From Streptomyces pristinaespiralis (lineage in GTDB: Bacteria > Actinomycetota > Actinomycetes > Streptomycetales > Streptomycetaceae), in NCBI RefSeq assembly GCF_001278075.1, contig NZ_CP011340.1, positions 1,240,001 to 1,304,000 of the forward strand: DNA of 64,000 nt, in the 5' to 3' direction. The notes beneath the pieces were generated by a model that was not told the origin of the DNA, made no database searches, and saw only the letters and a list, made by a program, of their open reading frames with translations. This document shows, in pieces, positions 8,737-16,758 of this stretch (positions are counted from its first letter, which is position 1; the number at the start of each line of letters is the position of its first letter). The position numbers were made by a program, and so were the translations under genes.

Positions 8737-9354
8737 GTGAAGCCGACCTGGTGGCGCGGACGGTTCGGGGTGCTCGGTGAGGCACCGGCGTCGGTGGTCC
8801 AGGCGGTACAAGGGTTCCTCGGCCCTCCACTGTTCACCGAGGGCTGGCTGGCCGGACGGCCCGTGATGCCGGCGGAGAAAGCCGCGGCCTGTTATGCGCG
8901 GGCCGTCCGGACGTGGGGGCGCGCCAACATCCACTCCGACGTCGACGTGGAGCACTTCAACCGCCTGGCACAGCAACTGATCGACGCCGCCGACGCACTG
9001 CCTCTGTTCGCCGGCCGGCGGGCGCAACCAGGCCCCGGCGACGACCCGGTCGGTGCGGCCATGCAGCGCGTACACGTCCTGCGGGAACACCGCGGCGCCT
9101 GCCATCTGGCGGCGGTGCCCCTGTGCGGGCCGACCGCCCGAGCGGCGATGGTCATCAACCTCGGCGTCGAGCAGGCGACCCGCTACGGCCGGCAAGGGCC
9201 CCATCCCGTCGCCGCGACACTGATCCCCCGGCGGCAGCGCGCCGAGCAGCTCACCGACGAGCTGCAGGCGCCGCTCTACGCCACACTGACCGACCGGCAA
9301 CGTGCCGAATTCGCCGAGCTGGTCAGCGCGTTGACCACCTCGCTGACGCCATGA
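8737..9354 (+). CDS. SCO6745-like protein, probably lacking its N-terminus
   Basis: A 205-residue frame with good codon bias. The segment LREHRGACHLAAVPLCG resembles the conserved LREHRGDGHVAAL motif of the actinobacterial SCO6745 family, whose members run about 250-280 residues and have unknown function. The beginning (FLGPPLFTEGWLAGRP) looks like the middle of the usual first domain, so 50-70 N-terminal residues appear missing. There is no Shine-Dalgarno before the GTG at 8737. The lost 5' end abuts the lost 5' end of the divergent LysR remnant. It could be a pseudogene; the family assignment is moderate. Confidence 0.5.
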   Translation: MKPTWWRGRFGVLGEAPASVVQAVQGFLGPPLFTEGWLAGRPVMPAEKAAACYARAVRTWGRANIHSDVDVEHFNRLAQQLIDAADALPLFAGRRAQPGPGDDPVGAAMQRVHVLREHRGACHLAAVPLCGPTARAAMVINLGVEQATRYGRQGPHPVAATLIPRRQRAEQLTDELQAPLYATLTDRQRAEFAELVSALTTSLTP

Positions 9355-9456
9355 CCGGACGTCGGGAGTCCGGCAGGAGCACGGAGCCCGGAAGGTCGTC
9401 ACCCACCGACCGGACACCGGCCCGCGCCGCAGCGGTCGAGACCGGCGGAGCCCTTC

Positions 9457-10560
9457 TCAGAACTCCAGTCGCGCGACCCGGCCCTTCTCCCCGGCCGCCC
9501 AGCAGCCGAGGTCGGCGGTGCAGTCGACGGTGTCGAACGAGCCGGTGTCGACCGTGCGCCAGGTCCGGCCGCCGTCCGTCGTCAGGTCCGTCCCGGTGGG
9601 TCCGACCGCGAGGGCGGCGGACCTGCTGTGCGGGAGCCAGGCCACACCGGAGCGGTACGCGGGCGGCGGGGTCTGCGCCTGCCGCCAGCTGCGGCCGCCG
9701 TCGCCCGTGACGGCCGCCGCCCGGGGCGAGGCCTGGTCGGCGCGGTAGTCGCCGCCGACCGCCAGTCCGTGCGTGCGGTCGCGGAACGCGAGCGCGAAGA
9801 CGCCACGGGCCGGGTCGCCCGCAGGGATCGTCGACTCCGCGACGGTCCAGTTCAGCCCGCGGTCCGCGGAGTGCAGCACCCGCGCCGTGGCGCCGCCCCC
9901 GGTGGCCAGCCAGACGTCCTTGGGGCCTGAGCTGACGAGACACTGGCCGCTCGCGGCGAAGCCCGCCTCGCCCGGCAGGGCGGGCGGCATCCCGGCGTCG
10001 GGGAGGACCTCCCAGGACCGCCCGCCGTCTCCGGTGGACAGGATGCGGTACTTGCCGTCCACGGGGTCGCTCATGGCCAGGCCGTTCCGGCTGTCGAAGA
10101 AGGTGATGCAGTCGTAGAACGCCCTGGCGTCGGTGTTGCGGAACGACTCGGTCCAGCTCGCCCCGCCGTCCTCGGTGCGCAGCACCCGGGATGCCTCGCC
10201 CTCGCCGATGGCGAGGACCACCGCGCGCCGGGCGTCGAACGCCTCGACGTCACGGAACTCGAGCGCCTCGGCCCCGGGCGGTGAGACGTCCAGCCAGCTC
10301 CGGCCGCCGTCGGTGGTGCGCAGCACGGTGCCCTTGGAGCCTGCCACCCACGCGGTCTTCCGGCTGACGGGTGCCAGCCCCCGCAGCCGCACGTCGGTCC
10401 CGGTGTCCTTCAGGCTCCAGCCGGGGGTCCCGGCCGCCCCGGGCCGGTCCACCGCCGGGGCCGCTCCTTCCGCCTTCGCCGGTGCCGCCGTCGCGGCCGC
10501 CATCGCGACGGCGCACAGCCCCACGGACAGCATTCGTCTCGTCTTCCCCATGGACCTCAT
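9457..10560 (-). CDS. Secreted BNR/YCF48-like beta-propeller protein
   Basis: A 367-residue exported protein. A signal peptide (MLSVGLCAVAMAAATAAPAKA) occupies roughly residues 9-30. The rest is a propeller built of sialidase-type Asp-box repeats: TTDGGRSW, TEDGGASW, TGDGGRSW, SADRGLNW, TGDGGRSW and TTDGGRTW, about one per 50 residues. This matches photosystem-II-assembly-like YCF48 and WD40/BNR proteins; no enzymatic residues are evident. Start choice is uncertain: ATG 10560 begins MRSMGK, and the internal ATG at 10551 has a GAGG nearby. Its role is unknown; an extracellular binding scaffold is likely. Confidence 0.8.
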   Translation of the reverse strand: MRSMGKTRRMLSVGLCAVAMAAATAAPAKAEGAAPAVDRPGAAGTPGWSLKDTGTDVRLRGLAPVSRKTAWVAGSKGTVLRTTDGGRSWLDVSPPGAEALEFRDVEAFDARRAVVLAIGEGEASRVLRTEDGGASWTESFRNTDARAFYDCITFFDSRNGLAMSDPVDGKYRILSTGDGGRSWEVLPDAGMPPALPGEAGFAASGQCLVSSGPKDVWLATGGGATARVLHSADRGLNWTVAESTIPAGDPARGVFALAFRDRTHGLAVGGDYRADQASPRAAAVTGDGGRSWRQAQTPPPAYRSGVAWLPHSRSAALAVGPTGTDLTTDGGRTWRTVDTGSFDTVDCTADLGCWAAGEKGRVARLEF

Positions 10561-10771
10561 GGCGCTGGAAGCTAGCCCACGCACCGGGACGCGTCCAGGG
10601 TGCGTGGCGCCGTCTCCGGTGGGCGGTGATCCGAGCGTGCGGCGGACGGCGGGCGGTGACACATGTCACTCTCTTCCCCGGTGCACGGAATCGGTCCTTC
10701 CGACGTCTTCTGAGATATCAGGGAGACCTGCGCCACCAGGACCCAGCGAGCCGCACACGAAGGAGCGGGGC

Positions 10772-11188
10772 TTGTCCACCGTCATCGAACAGACCGTCCA
10801 GGCCCGACTCGTCGCGTCCGCACCCCAGATGGAGTCCGTTCCCGCGACGCTGCACTACGACCGCCGTGACCCGTTCGCCGTCCGTATCGACTTCCCCGGC
10901 CCGGCCACCCTGGAGGGCTCCGACGTGTCGTGGGCGTTCTCGCGGGAGTTGCTGGCGGAGGGGGTCCATGAACCCGCCGGCCTCGGTGACGTACGGCTGC
11001 GGCCGTACGGCTACGACCGGACGGTGCTGGAGTTCCACGCTCCGGAGGGCATGGCCATGGTGCACATCCGCACCGGGGAGCTGCGGCGCTTCCTCGAGCG
11101 GGTGCAGGAGGTGGTCCCGGTCGGTCTCGAGCACCTGTATCTGGGGCTCGACCAGGATCTGACGGAGTTGTTGCGCGACGCCGCCTGA
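10772..11188 (+). CDS. ssgD: SsgA-family sporulation/cell-division regulator, SsgD-like
   Basis: A 138-residue cytoplasmic SsgA-like protein. It shows the family pattern: RLVAS near the start, ATLHYDRRDPFAVRIDF, WAFSRELLAEG and a C-terminal LGLDQDLTELL. These proteins are specific to sporulating actinomycetes and guide septum-site selection and wall remodelling. The N-terminus STVIEQ matches my memory of SsgD (SCO6722), and the neighbourhood fits. The start is TTG 10772 with AAGGAG six bases upstream; no ATG or GTG in frame is better placed. Assignment to SsgD rather than another paralogue rests on memory of sequence and synteny. Confidence 0.85.
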   Translation: MSTVIEQTVQARLVASAPQMESVPATLHYDRRDPFAVRIDFPGPATLEGSDVSWAFSRELLAEGVHEPAGLGDVRLRPYGYDRTVLEFHAPEGMAMVHIRTGELRRFLERVQEVVPVGLEHLYLGLDQDLTELLRDAA

Positions 11189-11289
11189 CGCCGCCGCCGC
11201 TCCCCCGCCTCCGCCCGTCGCCCCCTGGCCTCGCTCCCTCGCCGCGGCTCACGCCGACGCGCCGCTCCCGCCGGAGCGGACGAAAAGCG

Positions 11290-11318
11290 TTGACACGACC
11301 CGGGGCCACCTATACAGT
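11290..11318 (+). promoter_or_regulatory. Near-consensus sigma-70 (HrdB-type) promoter of the ABC-F gene
   Basis: TTGACA (11290-11295), a 17-base spacer and TACAGT (11313-11318). This is the best housekeeping promoter I see in the window. An 11-base palindrome ATACA-G-TGTAT (11312-11322) overlaps the -10 and could be an operator. Confidence 0.75.
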
Positions 11319-11571
11319 GTATGACGGTTCTGTTGTCGTCGATCGGAGTAGGACGTTGCTCGTCTGAGGTCTTGAGACACCGTGCAGCACAGGCTCGTAC
11401 CTGTGCGCTTCGCGTGCGACCTCGACGATTCATGCCGTCCGCTCCCCCGACCGGGACCTTTCTTCCCTCCCGGCACCCCGGGGACCTTCCCGGACCCTTT
11501 CCGGCATCCGTCGCTTCGCACAGGTGTCTCCACCGTTGCTCGCAGTCCGTACCCAGCAACCGGGAGGCCAC
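11319..11571 (+). promoter_or_regulatory. Long 5' leader of the ABC-F gene, possible attenuator
   Basis: About 245 transcribed bases separate the promoter from the ABC-F start, unusually long for this window. The leader has a stem GCACAGG (11387-11393) pairing with CCTGTGC (11400-11406), and complementary CCCGG/CCGGG tracts around 11465-11500. Short reading frames begin at ATG 11321 and GTG 11382. ABC-F resistance genes in several Gram-positive bacteria are controlled by ribosome-mediated attenuation in such leaders. Structure and leader peptide here are inferred, not shown. Confidence 0.45.
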
Positions 11572-13215
11572 GTGTCTACTTCCCCCACCTATCTGACCTG
11601 CTCCGCACTCGGCTTCACCTGGCCGGACGGCACCGTCGTGTTCGAGGACTTCCACCTCGCGGTCGGGCCGGGCCGCACCGGGCTGATCGGCCTCAACGGC
11701 TCGGGGAAATCAACCCTGTTGCGGCTGCTCGCCGGCGAGCTCGTACCGTCGGAGGGCTCGGTCCGCACCATGGGAGAGATCGGCTACCTGCCGCAGAACG
11801 TGGTGCTCGCCACCGGCATGCGGGTGGACGAGGTCCTCGGCATCGCACGGACCCGCGCCGCGCTGCACGCCATCGAGGCGGGCGACCCGAGCGAGGAGCA
11901 CTTCACCGCGGTCGGCGACGACTGGGACGTCGAGGAGCGCGCGCACGCCACCCTGGACCAGCTGGGTCTCGGCCACATCGGTCTCGACCGCACCATCGGC
12001 GAGGTCTCCGGCGGCGAGGCGGTCCTGCTGCGGCTGGCGGCGCTGCTGCTGGCACGTCCCGACGTGCTGCTGCTCGACGAACCGACCAACAACCTCGACC
12101 TGTACGCCCGCCGGCGCCTCTACGACGCGGTGACGCGGTGGTCCGGCGTGCTGGTGGTGGTCAGCCACGACCGTCAACTGCTGGAACTGGTCGACCAGAT
12201 CGCCGATCTGCGGGACGGGGAGGTCGCCTGGTACGGCGGCAACTACTCCGCCTACGAGGAGGCCCTCGCCGTCGAACAGGAGGCGGCGGAGAGGATGGTG
12301 CGTGTCGCGGAGGCCGACGTGCAGCGCCAGAAGCGCGAACTGGCCGACGCCCACATCAAGCTGGCCCGCCGCAAGCGGTACGGCCAGAAGATGTACGACA
12401 CCAAGCGCGAGCCGCGGATCGTGATGCGCTCACGCAAGCGCACGGCCCAGGAGTCGGCCGGCAAGCACCGCATCATGCACACGGAGAAACTCGCCGAGGC
12501 GAAGGAACGCCTCGACGAGGCCGTGGAGGCGGTGCGCGACGACGACGAGATCCGTATCGAGCTGCCCAGCACCCAGGTCCACCCCGGCCGCGGGGTGCTG
12601 CGGCTCAAGGACCTGCGGCTGCAGTACGGGGCAGAGGTGAAGGGAGAGTTCGAGGTACGCGGACCCGAACGGATCGCGCTCGTGGGGCGCAACGGCGCGG
12701 GCAAGACGACCCTGCTGCGCACGATCGCCGGCGAACTCGAGCCGGTGGCGGGCGAGGCGGTGCCCGATGTCCCGCTCCGCTTCCTCCCGCAGCGCCTCGA
12801 CCTCCTCGACGACGGGCTGAGCGTCGTCGAGAACGTGGCCCGGTTCGCACCCGGCGCCACGAACAACCAGATCAGGGCGCGACTGGCGCGCTTCCTGTTC
12901 CGGGGCGCCCTGGCCGACCAGCCGGCCGGGACGCTGTCGGGCGGCGAGCGGTTCCGTGCGGCACTCGCGGCGCTGCTGCTCGCCGAACCGGCACCGCAGT
13001 TGCTCATGCTGGACGAGCCCACGAACAACCTCGACATGGCGAGCGTGCGCAGCCTGACGGCGGCCCTGGAGTCGTACCAGGGAGCCCTGATCGTGGCCAG
13101 TCACGACGCGTCGTTCCTCGACTCGATCGGCGTCACGCGGCGGCTGCTGCTCGACGGCGAACTGCGGGACGTCTCGGCGGAGGAACTGCGGGAGGGGGCG
13201 TTCCCGATGGGATGA
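11572..13215 (+). CDS. ABC-F family ATPase, probable ribosome-protection or translation factor
   Basis: A 547-residue soluble protein with two ABC ATPase domains and no membrane segment. Walker A motifs are GLNGSGKST (residues 40-48) and GRNGAGKTT (about 372-380). Signatures are VSGGEAVLL and LSGGERFRA, and both Walker B segments read LLDEPTNNLD or MLDEPTNNLD. The inter-domain linker (about residues 230-330) is long and Arg/Lys-rich, as expected for the P-site tRNA interaction motif of ABC-F factors. Members act on ribosomes, often giving resistance to macrolides, lincosamides or related drugs. GTG 11572 follows GGGAGG. It has its own strong promoter and long leader; the drug specificity is unknown. 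Confidence 0.9.
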   Translation: MSTSPTYLTCSALGFTWPDGTVVFEDFHLAVGPGRTGLIGLNGSGKSTLLRLLAGELVPSEGSVRTMGEIGYLPQNVVLATGMRVDEVLGIARTRAALHAIEAGDPSEEHFTAVGDDWDVEERAHATLDQLGLGHIGLDRTIGEVSGGEAVLLRLAALLLARPDVLLLDEPTNNLDLYARRRLYDAVTRWSGVLVVVSHDRQLLELVDQIADLRDGEVAWYGGNYSAYEEALAVEQEAAERMVRVAEADVQRQKRELADAHIKLARRKRYGQKMYDTKREPRIVMRSRKRTAQESAGKHRIMHTEKLAEAKERLDEAVEAVRDDDEIRIELPSTQVHPGRGVLRLKDLRLQYGAEVKGEFEVRGPERIALVGRNGAGKTTLLRTIAGELEPVAGEAVPDVPLRFLPQRLDLLDDGLSVVENVARFAPGATNNQIRARLARFLFRGALADQPAGTLSGGERFRAALAALLLAEPAPQLLMLDEPTNNLDMASVRSLTAALESYQGALIVASHDASFLDSIGVTRRLLLDGELRDVSAEELREGAFPMG

Positions 13216-13392
13216 GGTGCGGCCGTGGCTGCCCTGTCGGGGTGAGGTGCGGCGCGGCGGCGGGGCACCGGGAGACCGGCCCGACCCGCCGCCCCGCGCC
13301 GCACCGTACGGCGAGGGCCGCGTGGGCAGGCGCACGGCGCGACGACCCGCCGTGCGCCTGCCGCGACGCGTCCGGCGGACAGCGAAAAATCC

Positions 13393-13452
13393 GGCAGCTC
13401 CGGCAGCGGAAGGAGACCGTGAAACGGCTCTCCCCGCACCGCCGGAGCTGCC
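13393..13452 (+). terminator. Terminator-like hairpin after the ABC-F gene
   Basis: A 12-base perfect stem, GGCAGCTCCGGC (13393-13404) with 13441-13452. The loop can fold again through CCGT-GAA-ACGG. It lies 180 bases after the ABC-F stop and 120 bases before the desaturase start. The rest of 13216-13575 holds no gene. Confidence 0.6.
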
Positions 13453-13528
13453 CTTATAACGGTACGTAATCGGGCATCGCGGATCCGGGCTTGGACGGGG
13501 GCTTATGACGTGCTTAACCTACGGTTTC

Positions 13529-13552
13529 GTAACCTACGAGTACGTAGGTAAC
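13529..13552 (+). promoter_or_regulatory. Operator-like dyad upstream of the desaturase gene
   Basis: GTAACCTACG (13529-13538), a four-base spacer AGTA, then CGTAGGTAAC (13543-13552): 9 of 10 pairs match. A further half-site, TTAACCTACG, lies just upstream at 13514-13523. It ends 24 bases before the GTG start, where a repressor would block transcription. The size suits a TetR-type fatty-acid-responsive repressor; the regulator is not in the window that I can show. Confidence 0.6.
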
Positions 13553-13575
13553 TCTCCCGTCCCCCAGGAGCCCCC

Positions 13576-14550
13576 GTGACGATCACCTCTCCCCACCTCG
13601 GCAGTTCGGAAGCGTGGACCGACGCGCGACTTCTGTACGCGCTGGAAGAGGTCGTGGAGAAGGAGCTCAACCGCCATCTGAAGGTCGCCAAGGACTGGAT
13701 GCCGCACGAGTACGTCCCCTTCTCCGACGGCCGCAACTTCCCCGGCTTCTTCGAGGACGGAGAGGCCTGGGACCCCGCCCAGTCCAAGGTCACGGACATC
13801 GGCAAAATCGCGCTGGTGGTCAACCTCCTCACCGAGGACAACCTCCCCAGCTACCACCACGAGATCGCGACGCTCTTCGGCCGCGACGGCGCCTGGGGCA
13901 CCTGGGTGCACCGCTGGACCGCGGAGGAGGGCCGGCACGGGATTGTGATGCGGGACTACCTGCTCACCTCGCGCGCCGTGGACCCGGACAAGCTCGAGCA
14001 GTTCCGGATGGCCCACATGGCGGAGGGCTTCGAGTCCGACAACCGCCACTCGATGCTGCACTCCGTGGCGTACGTCGCCTTCCAGGAGCTCGCGACGCGC
14101 GTGTCGCACCGCAACACCGGCCACCAGTCGGGTGACCCGGTCTGCGACCGGATGCTGGCGCGCATCGCCACCGACGAGAACCTCCACATGGTCTTCTACC
14201 GCAACCTGCTGGGCGCGGCCTTCGAGCTCGCCCCCGACCTGACCATGCAGGCCGTGCGCGACGTGGTCGTGAACTTCCGGATGCCGGGGCACGGCATGCC
14301 CGGTTTCGAGCGGGCCGCGGCGCAGATGGCCATCGGCGAGATCTACAACATGCGCATCCACCACGACGATGTGCTCCAGCCGGTGCTGCGCTTCCTCAAG
14401 GTCCTGGAGATCGACGGCCTGGGCCCCGAGGGCCTCAAGGCGCAGGAGGAGCTCGGCCTGTACATGAACGGGCTGGACACGGAGGCGCTCAAGTTCGACG
14501 AGAAGCTCGCCGCCCGTAAGGCCCGGATGGCGGCGCGCGCCGCCGGCTAG
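13576..14550 (+). CDS. Acyl-[acyl-carrier-protein] desaturase
   Basis: A 324-residue soluble ferritin-like di-iron enzyme. The iron-binding pattern is visible: TEDNLPSYHHE (Glu87 and the following His, a variant of EENRH), EEGRHG (Glu117-Glu118 with His121), and a second-half DENLH segment. It inserts a double bond into acyl-ACP using O2 and ferredoxin, as plant stearoyl-ACP and mycobacterial DesA desaturases do. GTG 13576 follows AGGAG at five bases. The upstream dyad suggests repression responsive to fatty acids. The stop TAG is part of the CTAG target used by the IS481 element immediately downstream; the coding sequence is intact. Confidence 0.92.
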   Translation: MTITSPHLGSSEAWTDARLLYALEEVVEKELNRHLKVAKDWMPHEYVPFSDGRNFPGFFEDGEAWDPAQSKVTDIGKIALVVNLLTEDNLPSYHHEIATLFGRDGAWGTWVHRWTAEEGRHGIVMRDYLLTSRAVDPDKLEQFRMAHMAEGFESDNRHSMLHSVAYVAFQELATRVSHRNTGHQSGDPVCDRMLARIATDENLHMVFYRNLLGAAFELAPDLTMQAVRDVVVNFRMPGHGMPGFERAAAQMAIGEIYNMRIHHDDVLQPVLRFLKVLEIDGLGPEGLKAQEELGLYMNGLDTEALKFDEKLAARKARMAARAAG

Positions 14551-15604
14551 CTGTATTGATCACGAGCGTTGTTGACACTGGCCGGGCTTGATCATGGCGA
14601 AGACCTCCGGTGTGGTGGAGCTGTCTAGGACTGCACCGCACGGAGGTCTTCGTGTCCCACCGTAATGCCCGGCTGACCATTCACGGCAGGCGGCTGCTCG
14701 TCGAACGCGTCAGTGCAGGCCGTCCGGTCGCTCATGTCGCGGCCGAGATGGGCATCTCGCGAGCCACGGCCCACAAGTGGATCCGCCGTTGGCGATCCGA
14801 GGGCGAGTCAGGGCTGCGCGACCGCTCCAGTCGGCCGCTGACGACTCCCCACCGCACGGCGGCAGCGGTGGAGGCCCGGGTGTGCCGATTGCGGCAGGCA
14901 CGCAAGCTGGGACCGGCCCGTCTGGGGCCGATCCTGGGCTTGCCCGCCTCGACCGTGCACCGCGTCCTGGTTCGTCACGGCCTCAACCGGCTCGCGTTCA
15001 TGGACCGGCCCACCGGTCAGGTCATCCGCCGCTACGAACGCGCCCACCCCGGCGAACTCATCCACGTCGACGTCAAAAAACTCGGCCGGATACCCGACGG
15101 CGGCGGCCACAAGGTCCTGGGCCGCCAGGCCGGCCGCGCCAGGCGCAGCCAGATGGGCTTCGACTACGTCCACTCCGCCGTCGACGACCACAGCCGGCTC
15201 GCCTACAGCGAGATCCACAGCGACGAGAAGGCCGCCACCTGCGCAGACTTCCTCCGCCGGGCCGCAGCCTTCTTCACCACCGTGGGCATCGACCGCATCG
15301 AACGCGTCCTGACCGACAACGCCTGGCCGTACCGCAAGAGCTTCGCCTGGCGCCAGGCGCTCACAGACCTCGGTGCGGCCGGCAAGCTCACCCGCGCCTA
15401 CCGGCCGCAGACCAACGGCAAGGTCGAACGCTTCAACCGCACCCTGCTCGACGAATGGGCCTACCTGCGCCCCTACACCAGCAACACCGAACGCACCGAC
15501 GCCCTGGCAAACTTCCTGCACACCTACAACCACCACCGCTGCCACACCGCACTCGGAGGCAAGCCACCCATCAGCCGCGTGAACAACGCTGCGGGTCAAT
15601 ACAG
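14551..15604 (+). mobile_element. IS481-family insertion sequence, intact, 1054 bp
   Basis: The ends are inverted repeats: left CTGTATTGATCACGAGCG, right (reverse complement) CTGTATTGACCCGCAGCG, both continuing into TTGTT. They share CTGTATTGA and AGCGTTGTT blocks. A 4-base duplication CTAG flanks the element (14547-14550 and 15605-15608). One intact transposase gene is inside. The perfect duplication and intact gene suggest a recent insertion. It sits exactly after the desaturase stop codon and has separated that gene from whatever followed. Confidence 0.93.
14598..14652 (+). promoter_or_regulatory. Hairpin sequestering the transposase ribosome-binding site
   Basis: A perfect 12-base stem, CGAAGACCTCCG (14598-14609) with CGGAGGTCTTCG (14641-14652), extendable by GTG/CAC. 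The 3' arm contains the GGAGG Shine-Dalgarno (14642-14646) and the first base of the GTG start. Transcripts entering from outside would include both arms and be translated poorly, a known strategy for limiting transposase made by read-through. Confidence 0.65.
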
Positions 15605-15608
15605 CTAG
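14652..15608 (+). CDS. IS481-family transposase
   Basis: A 318-residue protein. The N-terminal helix-turn-helix region reads VAAEMGISRATAHKWIRRW (about residues 30-48) followed by GLRDRSSRP. The DDE catalytic core (rve domain) starts at HVDVKKLGRIP, with the second Asp in LTDNAWPY and the Glu in NGKVERFNRTLLDEW. The final YNHHRCHTALGG segment is typical. GTG 14652 has GGAGG at five bases. The stop codon TAG (15606-15608) is not in the element itself but in the duplicated CTAG target. Confidence 0.94.
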   Translation: MSHRNARLTIHGRRLLVERVSAGRPVAHVAAEMGISRATAHKWIRRWRSEGESGLRDRSSRPLTTPHRTAAAVEARVCRLRQARKLGPARLGPILGLPASTVHRVLVRHGLNRLAFMDRPTGQVIRRYERAHPGELIHVDVKKLGRIPDGGGHKVLGRQAGRARRSQMGFDYVHSAVDDHSRLAYSEIHSDEKAATCADFLRRAAAFFTTVGIDRIERVLTDNAWPYRKSFAWRQALTDLGAAGKLTRAYRPQTNGKVERFNRTLLDEWAYLRPYTSNTERTDALANFLHTYNHHRCHTALGGKPPISRVNNAAGQYS

Positions 15609-15742
15609 CGCGTCCCGCGGCGCCGGTGGCCGAGGCCAGGGGCGGTGGCCCGCGACGACGGCGGACAGGGCCCGGCCGCGACGTACGGCCGGGCCGAACC
15701 CGGGACTGGGGGGGCGCCGGACGGCACCGTACGCTGTCCCGC

Positions 15743-16663
15743 GTGAAACCCCTGACGCGCGTCGTCCTCTTCGGCGCCCCGATAGCCGTTGCCGTCTCCG
15801 TCTACTTCGGCGGGGGCGGCGAGTCGCAACGCCCCAAGGACGACCCGAGCCTGCGCGTCAGCCCGACCGCCTTCGCCCCCGACCCGCTCAAGGCCGGAAG
15901 CCCGGCACAGCAGCGCGAGCGGGACGACCGCATCGACGCGCTGCCCGCGGGCCTCGCGGACCCCGCGAAGAAGGAGATCGCCGCCAGACTGGTGGCGAGC
16001 GCGGAGAACTCGACGCTCGACTGGAAGAGCCAGTACGGCGCCATCGAGGACATCGGCGACGGCAACGGCTACACGGCCGGGATCATCGGCTTCTGCTCCG
16101 GCACGAACGACATGCTCCAGCTCGTCGAGTACTTCACGCGGGAGCACCCGGACAACCCGCTCGCCCGGTACCTCCCAGCGCTCCGCGAGGTCGACGGAAG
16201 CGACTCGCACGAGGGACTGGGCGCGCCCTTCGAGGCGGCGTGGGCGAAGGCCGCGGAGGATCCGGAGTTCCGCCGGGCCCAGGACGTGATGCGCGACCGG
16301 ATCTACTTCGACCCGGCCGTGCGGCTGGCCAAGATGGACGGCCTGTCCACGCTCGGCCAGTTCATCTACTACGACGCGATGGTGCTCCACGGACCGGGGC
16401 TCGGCCAGGACGGCTTCTACGGCATCCGCGAGGCGGCGATGAAGAGCGCCGACACCGCCGCGGAGGGCGGCGACGAGAAGGCGTACCTGAATGCCTTCCT
16501 CGACGCCGGCCGGACCGTGATCGGCCGCCAGAAGACGGAGCAGACCAGGGACTCCTCGCGGATCGACACCGCTCAGCGGGTGTTCCTGCGCGAGGGGAAC
16601 ATGGACCTGGACACGCCGCTCACCTGGCGGGTGTACGGAGAGACGTTCCGCATCGGCTCCTGA
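15743..16663 (+). CDS. Chitosanase, glycoside hydrolase family 46
   Basis: A 306-residue precursor closely resembling Streptomyces sp. N174 chitosanase. After an N-terminal membrane/signal segment (residues 6-22) and a spacer, the enzyme begins at LADPAKKEIAARLV. The general acid is Glu88 (VASAENSTLDW) and the general base Asp106 (IEDIGDGNGYT), 18 residues apart as E22 and D40 are in N174. It endo-hydrolyses beta-1,4-glucosamine links of chitosan. No Shine-Dalgarno precedes the GTG; TACGCT (15730-15735) ends seven bases before it, suggesting a leaderless transcript. The 60-residue spacer between signal and catalytic domain is long. Confidence 0.92.
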   Translation: MKPLTRVVLFGAPIAVAVSVYFGGGGESQRPKDDPSLRVSPTAFAPDPLKAGSPAQQRERDDRIDALPAGLADPAKKEIAARLVASAENSTLDWKSQYGAIEDIGDGNGYTAGIIGFCSGTNDMLQLVEYFTREHPDNPLARYLPALREVDGSDSHEGLGAPFEAAWAKAAEDPEFRRAQDVMRDRIYFDPAVRLAKMDGLSTLGQFIYYDAMVLHGPGLGQDGFYGIREAAMKSADTAAEGGDEKAYLNAFLDAGRTVIGRQKTEQTRDSSRIDTAQRVFLREGNMDLDTPLTWRVYGETFRIGS

Positions 16664-16758
16664 GCCGCCGCGCGGCCCTGTGACCCGCCAGGGCGCCCGG
16701 CGCCGCGCTGCGTCCCGTAAGCCTGCCGCACCGTCGGTGGAGCGGCGGGCGGGCCGGG

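Noticed and set aside
11382..13469. A long alternative frame over the ABC-F gene
   Set aside because: Arg-rich shadow of the ABC-F gene. Only its first codons remain of interest as a possible leader peptide.
14572..14577. TTGACA inside the left end of the IS element as a -35
   Set aside because: No acceptable -10 occurs 16-18 bases downstream. It may still matter but cannot be supported.
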